The notes under the pieces: generated by a model
The model's input: the letters and a program-made list of their open reading frames with translations, nothing else
Databases searched by the model: none
Told to the model about the DNA's origin: nothing
Made by a program: the position numbers and the translations under genes
Assembly: GCA_017548385.1 (NCBI GenBank)
Contig: JAFZAE010000083.1
Span: 1-46,283 of the forward strand
Length of the DNA: 46,283 bases
Direction: 5' to 3'
Source of the DNA: Prevotella sp.
GTDB lineage: Bacteria > Bacteroidota > Bacteroidia > Bacteroidales > Bacteroidaceae
Shown: positions 41,133-46,283 of the stretch, one piece after another
Layout: the number at the start of each line of letters is the position of its first letter
How positions within the stretch are numbered: the stretch's first letter is position 1

Positions 41133-41209
41133 GGGGACTTTTGGATTTAGTTTTAAGTCGTTAGGACTACAGAATATTCTGACAACCAAATGAAACAATA
41201 ACCGACATT

Positions 41210-42067
41210 ATGAATATACTCATTACGGGCTGCAACGGCCAATTAGGTAGCGAACTCCAACTTTTAGAGGAAGAGTTGTCTGACCATGTCTTTTTTAACA
41301 CCGATATAGAAGAACTGGATATCACCAATCAGGAAAAAGTAGATCAATATATTGAAGAACATGAAATCGACGGTATCGTTAACTGTGCTGCTTATACCGC
41401 CGTCGATCGTGCCGAGAGTGACAAAGAGGTATGTACCTCACTCAACACAGTGGCCCCCGTGTTTCTTGCCACGGCGATAGAGCGGCGAGGGGGATGGATG
41501 ATTCACATATCCACCGACTATGTCTTCAACGGCAAGGCGTTTTGCCCATATCGTGAGGATGACACGCCATCGCCCGACAGTGTCTACGGTAGCACAAAAC
41601 TCGCCTCGGAGTTTGGCGTAACGAAGTTCTGTAAACGTACCCTCATCATTCGCACAGGATGGCTATACAGCAGTTTCGGAAAGAATTTCGTCAAGACAAT
41701 GATCAGACTTGGGCGTGAGAAAAGTTCCTTAGGAGTCATTTTCGACCAGATTGGAACGCCCACCTATGCCCACGACCTGGCGGAGGTCATCATGACTATT
41801 ATCCGACAAGGTATCAAACCAGGAATGTATCACTACTCCAACGAAGGAGTCACTAGTTGGTACGATTTTGCTCTTGCCATCCATCGTCTTGCAGGCATCA
41901 AGGGATGTCAGGTGAACCCACTTCACACAGAAGAATACCCCACCCCCGCCCACCGTCCTCATTACTCCGTACTCGACAAGACGAAAATCAAGAAAGTCTA
42001 TGGATTACAAATCCCCCACTGGGAGGAGTCACTCAGGCGATGCGTTGCCAAGATAGAACAGCCATAA
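41210..42067 (+). CDS. rmlD: dTDP-4-dehydrorhamnose reductase
   Basis: The 285-residue SDR enzyme makes the last step to dTDP-rhamnose. It begins MNILITGCNGQLGSELQLLE (NADPH-binding), then GIVNCAAYTAVDRAESD, STDYVFNGKAFCPYRE, and the catalytic Tyr-Lys in VYGSTKLASE. The other Rml genes of this pathway in the window are limited to rmlA at 18 kb. It precedes prfC by 55 bases. Confidence 0.95.
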   Translation: MNILITGCNGQLGSELQLLEEELSDHVFFNTDIEELDITNQEKVDQYIEEHEIDGIVNCAAYTAVDRAESDKEVCTSLNTVAPVFLATAIERRGGWMIHISTDYVFNGKAFCPYREDDTPSPDSVYGSTKLASEFGVTKFCKRTLIIRTGWLYSSFGKNFVKTMIRLGREKSSLGVIFDQIGTPTYAHDLAEVIMTIIRQGIKPGMYHYSNEGVTSWYDFALAIHRLAGIKGCQVNPLHTEEYPTPAHRPHYSVLDKTKIKKVYGLQIPHWEESLRRCVAKIEQP

Positions 42068-42122
42068 TTCACACAACATCCCAAACATCATTTTTTTTAC
42101 AAAGTATACCAAGATATAATCA

Positions 42123-43691
42123 ATGAATAGCGAAATAGTCAGAAGACGTACATTTGCCATCATCTCTCACCCCGATGCCGGTAAGACCACACTAACAGAG
42201 AAGTTTCTACTCTTCGGTGGACAAATACAAGTAGCCGGAGCCGTTAAAAGTAACAAGATACGTAAAACAGCCACCTCCGACTGGATGGACATTGAGAAAC
42301 AACGTGGAATCTCAGTATCCACATCAGTTATGGAATTCGATTATGAAGGCTATAAAGTTAACATTCTTGACACTCCAGGCCACCAGGACTTCGCCGAGGA
42401 CACCTATCGCACACTTACTGCCGTCGATTCTGCCATCATCGTGGTGGACGGAGCCAAGGGTGTGGAGACACAGACACGCAAGTTGATGAATGTATGTCGT
42501 ATGCGCAACACCCCCGTGATTATTTTCATCAACAAGATGGACCGCGAGGGCCGTGACCCCTTCGACCTACTTGACGAACTTGAGCAGGAACTGCAAATCA
42601 GCGTTCGTCCACTGTCATGGCCTATCAACCAAGGTGTCAAATTTAAGGGGGTATATAACATCTATGAGGGAAAGCTCGATCTCTTCACCCCCGACAAGCA
42701 ACGTGTGACCGAGAAAGTTGAAATCGACATCGAGAGTTCTGCCCTGGAGAGCCATGTCGGTGAACAGGTTGCCCAGCAACTGCGTGATGATTTGGAACTC
42801 ATCAGCGGAGTCTATCCTGATTTTGATGTCGACGATTATCGTGCCGGTACAGTGGCTCCTGTCTTCTTCGGTAGCGCTCTCAACAACTTCGGTGTGCAAG
42901 AACTACTTAATTGTTTTGTAGAGATAGCCCCAAGTCCCAAGCCCACCAAGGCAGAAGAGCGTGAGGTAAAACCCGACGAGGAAAAATTCACAGGTTTTAT
43001 CTTCAAGATTACTGCTAATATTGACCCCAATCATCGTTCATGCATTGCATTCTGCAAAGTTTGTTCTGGTCGTTTTGTTCGCAACCAACCCTATCTGCAT
43101 GTTCGCCAGGGCAAGACACTCCGTTTCTCCTCACCCACACAATTCATGGCACAGCGAAAAAGTACTATCGACGAAGCGTGGGCAGGTGACATCGTAGGAC
43201 TTCCCGACAACGGCACTTTCAAAATTGGCGACACGCTGACCGAAGGGGAATTGCTGCATTTCCGTGGGCTGCCATCTTTCTCACCCGAGATGTTCAAATA
43301 TATCGAGAACGACGACCCCATGAAATCAAAGCAATTGGAAAAAGGTATCAACCAACTTATGGACGAAGGTGTGGCACAACTCTTCATCAATCAGTTCAAC
43401 GGACGCAAGATTATTGGTACCGTCGGCCAACTTCAATTTGAAGTCATCCAATATCGTTTAGAGAATGAATACAATGCTCGCTGTCGCTGGGAGCCAGTAC
43501 ACCTGTACAAGGCATGCTGGATAGAAAGCGACGATGAACAAGAATTCGATAATTTCAAAAAACGGAAATACCAATATATGGCCAAAGACCGTGAGGGACG
43601 CGATGTCTTCCTCGCCGACAGCGGTTATGTGCTACAAATGGCTCAGGAAGATTTCAAGCATATTCACTTCCACTTCACCTCAGAATTCTGA
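42123..43691 (+). CDS. prfC: Peptide chain release factor 3
   Basis: The 522-residue GTPase recycles RF1 and RF2 after termination. G1 is [19 protein letters not shown], the G3 region is [16 protein letters not shown], and G4 is INKMDRE. Length and C-terminal domain match RF3. It ends 38 bases before the convergent UpxY-like gene. Confidence 0.96.
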   Translation: MNSEIVRRRTFAIISHPDAGKTTLTEKFLLFGGQIQVAGAVKSNKIRKTATSDWMDIEKQRGISVSTSVMEFDYEGYKVNILDTPGHQDFAEDTYRTLTAVDSAIIVVDGAKGVETQTRKLMNVCRMRNTPVIIFINKMDREGRDPFDLLDELEQELQISVRPLSWPINQGVKFKGVYNIYEGKLDLFTPDKQRVTEKVEIDIESSALESHVGEQVAQQLRDDLELISGVYPDFDVDDYRAGTVAPVFFGSALNNFGVQELLNCFVEIAPSPKPTKAEEREVKPDEEKFTGFIFKITANIDPNHRSCIAFCKVCSGRFVRNQPYLHVRQGKTLRFSSPTQFMAQRKSTIDEAWAGDIVGLPDNGTFKIGDTLTEGELLHFRGLPSFSPEMFKYIENDDPMKSKQLEKGINQLMDEGVAQLFINQFNGRKIIGTVGQLQFEVIQYRLENEYNARCRWEPVHLYKACWIESDDEQEFDNFKKRKYQYMAKDREGRDVFLADSGYVLQMAQEDFKHIHFHFTSEF

Positions 43692-43729
43692 GGTTTGGAA
43701 GTGATTTAGGGGTAAGTAATTTTCTATCT

Positions 43730-44323
43730 TCAACCCTCCTTGTCTATGAGTGGCTGACAGCACCATCGTGAGACCTTCAGCATCACACCGATACCTGGCA
43801 CCTCCTTGAGAAGGAAATATTTGTGGCTCTGACGCACAAGACGGCCTGAAAGTCCCTTGAGAGGTCCATGAGTGACAAGCACGGGGGTGCCTTTCTTCAG
43901 TTTGGCCTCTTCAGCGCTCATATATTTGCGCATTTCTATTTCAGGATTACACATTACCTGAAACTCAAACATCTGCTTTGCCGGAATCTCATAGTACTCA
44001 CGGTTTTCATGACTTTTTGTCAAAACCGACATTTTCAGCACACTCTGCATCATCACCTCGGCCATAACTTTTGAAGTGACCGTCTTTTTCACAAAAATCA
44101 GATTGGTTACCACCGGACGAAGTTTACGACGGCGTTTACCATCATCATCCACATAGTCACGATATGACATGGGGATAAAAGTTTCCATCCCCTTATCCTT
44201 GAAATATTCATCTGCTTTCATCTGGCAATTGCCAAAAAGTCTGATGGCATACCATGGTATGCCATCAACAGCAGAATTATTGCTGATATTCGAAAGATCT
44301 AACTTTTTGTCAGGAGTCTCCAT
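43730..44323 (-). CDS. UpxY-like NusG-family transcription antiterminator
   Basis: The 197-residue protein has an N-terminal NGN domain (GIPWYAIRLFGNCQMKADEY, TFIPMSYRDYVDDDGKRR, VTNLIFVKKT) and a C-terminal KOW-like region (KKGTPVLVTHGPLKGLSGR). In Bacteroides, UpxY proteins sit at the start of capsule operons and prevent early termination there. Here no polysaccharide genes follow; the next gene downstream is convergent prfC. The ATG lies one base after the stop of the TrpF-like gene, so the two are coupled. It may act in trans on another locus. Confidence 0.85.
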   Translation of the reverse strand: METPDKKLDLSNISNNSAVDGIPWYAIRLFGNCQMKADEYFKDKGMETFIPMSYRDYVDDDGKRRRKLRPVVTNLIFVKKTVTSKVMAEVMMQSVLKMSVLTKSHENREYYEIPAKQMFEFQVMCNPEIEMRKYMSAEEAKLKKGTPVLVTHGPLKGLSGRLVRQSHKYFLLKEVPGIGVMLKVSRWCCQPLIDKEG

Positions 44324-44324
44324 A

Positions 44325-45029
44325 CTATGCCTTGACTGCCTCCATAAAATTCTTCACCAGGTTCACATCCTTTATGCCCAATTCACGCTCAAACCGCAGA
44401 TTGATATCCACGCCTATCATTTTTGGATGCTGGATGGCCTTTACTGCCTCAGCGTTTTCAGGTGCAATGTCACCACTAAGGATAAACGGCAATTCACCCT
44501 GATAGGCATCCAAGAGATTCCAATCGAATTTACCGGCATACAACCCATCGGCATCTTTTTTCCCCTGGAAAAGGAAGCAATCCACCAGGTCCTTGTATTC
44601 CTCGCACTGTTTGAAGTCTTCTGCTTTCTCCACCGTAATAGACTTAATGATTTTCAGTCCCTGACGGATATCTGGAATAATGGTTCGGAGAAGGTTCTCA
44701 ATCATCACAGGAGATTCCTCACCATTCAATTGCACATAGTCGAGATTGAAATTATACACACGGGTGACAATGTTTTGTGGCATATCATCAGCAAATACTC
44801 CCACTCTTAGAGGAGTATTCTCTCTTGGCGCCAACCATTTAGCCACGCCCAATTCAGGTCTTTCACCTTTGATAGGAGTGTAGTCAGGGATAAATCCACC
44901 TCTTGAGGCTACCTGTGGGACACATCTGGGACTCTCCTGCCAGAATTCCAATCCGAGCCAATCAACACCAAGTTCACTCATTTCGCATATGTTAAAGGCC
45001 ATACGCATGCCACAAACCTTCAAAATCAT
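44325..45029 (-). CDS. TrpF-like (phosphoribosylanthranilate isomerase family) protein with altered active site
   Basis: The 234-residue protein has the TrpF frame: KVCGMR with the active-site Cys6, GVDWLGLEFW, SPRCV, VQLNGEES, the loop near CFLFQG, FILSGDIAPENAEAV, and GVDINLRFE. Two essential features differ from TrpF as I recall it. The general-acid Asp of the LLDT/FLFD motif is Gln155, and the phosphate-binding GGSG before FDW is LYAG. No other trp gene is nearby. It is coupled to the UpxY-like gene. Either it has another substrate or it is a non-enzymatic binding protein; a diverged active TrpF cannot be excluded without alignment. Confidence 0.75.
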   Translation of the reverse strand: MILKVCGMRMAFNICEMSELGVDWLGLEFWQESPRCVPQVASRGGFIPDYTPIKGERPELGVAKWLAPRENTPLRVGVFADDMPQNIVTRVYNFNLDYVQLNGEESPVMIENLLRTIIPDIRQGLKIIKSITVEKAEDFKQCEEYKDLVDCFLFQGKKDADGLYAGKFDWNLLDAYQGELPFILSGDIAPENAEAVKAIQHPKMIGVDINLRFERELGIKDVNLVKNFMEAVKA

Positions 45030-45124
45030 TATAAAAAAGTTTAGAAGTGAAAAGCGTTATGATATAGGCATAAATAGTTCTCAGCCATTCTTGCCATCAT
45101 CGCCTGCACGCTGAATTTGGGGTG

Positions 45125-45132
45125 CAAATTTA
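45125..45132 (-). promoter_or_regulatory. -7 box TAAATTTG for the TrpF-like/UpxY-like pair
   Basis: The minus strand reads TAAATTTG at 45132-45125, with no TTTG at the -33 position. Leader about 90 bases. The divergent 223-base gap holds this and the box at 45216-45223. Confidence 0.5.
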
Positions 45133-45215
45133 GCAAAAATATCTTTAAAAACCATGTTTTTAGATAAAGAATTGGAAAAATGAAGTTGAAATTGCATGAA
45201 ATAAGAAATTTTTCA

Positions 45216-45223
45216 TAAGTTTG
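45216..45223 (+). promoter_or_regulatory. -7 box TAAGTTTG for the secreted unknown gene
   Basis: TAAGTTTG matches TAnnTTTG and is about 30 bases before the ATG at 45253. The -33 region holds only a TTG (45192-45194). Confidence 0.5.
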
Positions 45224-45252
45224 CAACGTACAAACCAAAACCGAAAATTGAT

Positions 45253-45726
45253 ATGAAAGGAAATAGTTTATTACTTGGTGCATTGTTCACCTTTTTCTCT
45301 TTGACCACCAATGCGAAGACACCCGACTTTTTCATACTCCCCCATTCTGTGGTTACCATAGAGACACCGGCTCCCGCAGAGATTTCAGGTATTCCCACAT
45401 CCAAAGAATATCTTGCAGGGTTGTTGGACAAGTTCTGCCAGACATATTATTACAAATGCTTTAAGGGGCGAGAATTTGCAGAAGGAAGTATCTCGATAGA
45501 AAAGGTGGAAGTTCTCAACGAATGGGAAGTAGCCGTCGAGGGACGCCACACCTATTTAGGACGTTTAGGACATGAATACCGCAAGCGCCCATTCCGTGCG
45601 GTCATTCTCCTGCACAAAGGCACAGAGGACACCTTTACCGTCACTTTTGAAAAACAAAGTGAGAACCAACTCATGAATACCACCTATTGGGAGGACACCA
45701 CCCAGATTTTCAGGTATAAACGCTAA
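45253..45726 (+). CDS. Secreted protein of unknown function (157 aa)
   Basis: The protein has a Sec signal peptide (about residues 1-21, cut near TNA-KT), then an acidic-to-neutral domain with two Cys in FCQTYYYKCFKG and a beta-rich C-terminal half (WEVAVEGRHTYLG, AVILLHKGTEDTFTVTF). No lipobox is present. I recognise no family. A strong terminator follows. Confidence 0.75.
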   Translation: MKGNSLLLGALFTFFSLTTNAKTPDFFILPHSVVTIETPAPAEISGIPTSKEYLAGLLDKFCQTYYYKCFKGREFAEGSISIEKVEVLNEWEVAVEGRHTYLGRLGHEYRKRPFRAVILLHKGTEDTFTVTFEKQSENQLMNTTYWEDTTQIFRYKR

Positions 45727-45759
45727 CACATCGACTACAACTTACTTTTCCTCTTTCCC

Positions 45760-45798
45760 CTCGGGCTTCAGCCGAAATGGTTGAAGCCCGAGTTTTTT
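45760..45798 (+). terminator. Intrinsic terminator of the secreted unknown gene
   Basis: CTCGGGCTTCA (45760-45770) pairs with TGAAGCCCGAG (45782-45792), followed by TTTTTT. The stem is perfect over eleven bases. Confidence 0.9.
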
Positions 45799-45886
45799 AG
45801 CTATTGTTTCTCTTATGTTTACAATGTTGTTTTCATCTCATTGAAGTGTTTTTTAAAAAAAACTCAAAAAAAAAACAGATTAAATA

Positions 45887-45917
45887 TTTGTCAAATAATT
45901 AATTTTCATTAAATTTG
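45887..45917 (+). promoter_or_regulatory. Promoter of the FHA-domain gene
   Basis: TTTG (45887-45890), 19 bases, TAAATTTG (45910-45917): an exact Bacteroidetes promoter with a leader of about 90 bases. Confidence 0.85.
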
Positions 45918-46009
45918 CAGCATCGTTGTGTAACGTTTTCTGCATACTTCATTAAGATATGCGAACAGTACAACAACCACACAAACCTATCTACTAACCC
46001 TACACAACC

Positions 46010-46283
46010 ATGAACATTACAATTGGTCGAGACAGCAACACAAACCAGTTACATTTTACTTCTGGCAAAATCACAGCTAATTTTGGCCACAACAATTCTG
46101 TTTCTCCCTACGTGAGCCGTGAGCACTGTAGAATTACCATTGACGACGACAGCGGGCAGATGACAATTAGTAATATCAATCCTGACAATTTCACGTTCGT
46201 CAACAAGGTAGCGGTGGAGACAATGATTATTCAGGGCGATGAAAGTGTGGAATTAGGTTACGAGCGATACCCCCTTGCATGGG
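46010..46283 (+). CDS. FHA-domain protein, N-terminal part (cut by the window edge)
   Basis: ATG 46010 opens a frame that stays open to the edge (91 codons). It reads MNITIGRDSNTNQLHF, then VSPYVSREHCRITIDDD and TFVNKVAVE, which is the FHA order GR, SxxH (SREH) and N at the FVN loop. FHA domains bind phosphothreonine peptides. The rest is missing, so the partner domain (kinase, phosphatase, secretion or envelope element) is unknown. The promoter is exact. Confidence 0.75.
   Translation, partial: MNITIGRDSNTNQLHFTSGKITANFGHNNSVSPYVSREHCRITIDDDSGQMTISNINPDNFTFVNKVAVETMIIQGDESVELGYERYPLAW

Noticed and set aside
1..46283. tRNA or rRNA genes
   Set aside because: I looked for T-loop sequences and rRNA-like stretches on both strands and found none that could be folded into a tRNA. 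A dedicated tool would be needed to be certain.

Overview
The window looks like a chromosome segment of a Bacteroidales bacterium, most likely Prevotella or a close relative. Three things point there: promoters of the Bacteroidetes type (TTTG, 19 bases, TAnnTTTG; six exact examples can be placed), a secreted C10 (interpain-like) cysteine peptidase with a leucine-rich tail and a type IX-like C-terminal end, and Bacteroidetes gene sets such as rprX-rprY, an UpxY-type antiterminator, DUF4252, DUF4924 and sua5-clcA-fmt. I see no rRNA, tRNA, insertion sequence, prophage or CRISPR array. Most of the window is ordinary housekeeping DNA.

Layout. 1-1.7 kb: a DUF4252 gene broken by an in-frame TAG, a small hypothetical gene and an N-acetylglucosamine-kinase-like gene (all minus). 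1.9-7.3 kb: an envelope operon, mscS-like, kdsA, kdsD, cardiolipin synthase (plus). 7.3-10.6 kb: nrdD-nrdG followed by an overlapping LuxR-type regulator (minus). 10.6-11.2 kb: about 600 bases without a clear gene, bounded by two minus-strand terminators and holding a possible 30-codon ORF. 11.2-13.0 kb: a DASS/SLC13 dicarboxylate transporter behind a cobalamin riboswitch with an exact promoter. 13.1-14.4 kb: a flavodoxin remnant, a small membrane protein and a methyltransferase. 14.4-17.8 kb: zapB-like, zapA, rny and two conserved unknowns. 18.0-22.0 kb: rmlA, a BY-kinase and a HAD protein (surface polysaccharide). 22.3-24.4 kb: HU, a 29-residue basic protein probably belonging to the ribosome, and RNase G. 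24.4-31.0 kb: C10 peptidase, AlaX-like, GH13, fabD, then rplI, rpsR, rpsF. 31.1-33.7 kb: a 57-residue membrane protein and the rprX-rprY two-component system. 34-38.5 kb: a nucleotidyltransferase, fmt, clcA, tsaC. 38.7-43.7 kb: ROK glucokinase, LysE exporter, DUF4924, rmlD, prfC. 43.7-46.3 kb: an UpxY-like antiterminator coupled to a degenerate TrpF-like protein, a secreted unknown, and the start of an FHA-domain protein.

The most unusual pattern is not a gene. Six gene-proximal intergenic sites carry short degenerate tandem repeats with periods of 7, 8, 9 or 13 bases. Five of these arrays start 6-19 bases upstream of a minus-strand start codon, where the ribosome binds. Two of them share the octamer RAGTTNWT, and one array is followed by inverted copies in the same 13-base register.

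The other leading candidates are the B12-controlled transporter, which would link cofactor supply to succinate or other dicarboxylate traffic, and the pair of a catalytically altered TrpF-like protein with a NusG paralogue. All functions are inferred by reading the sequence; no database search was run.
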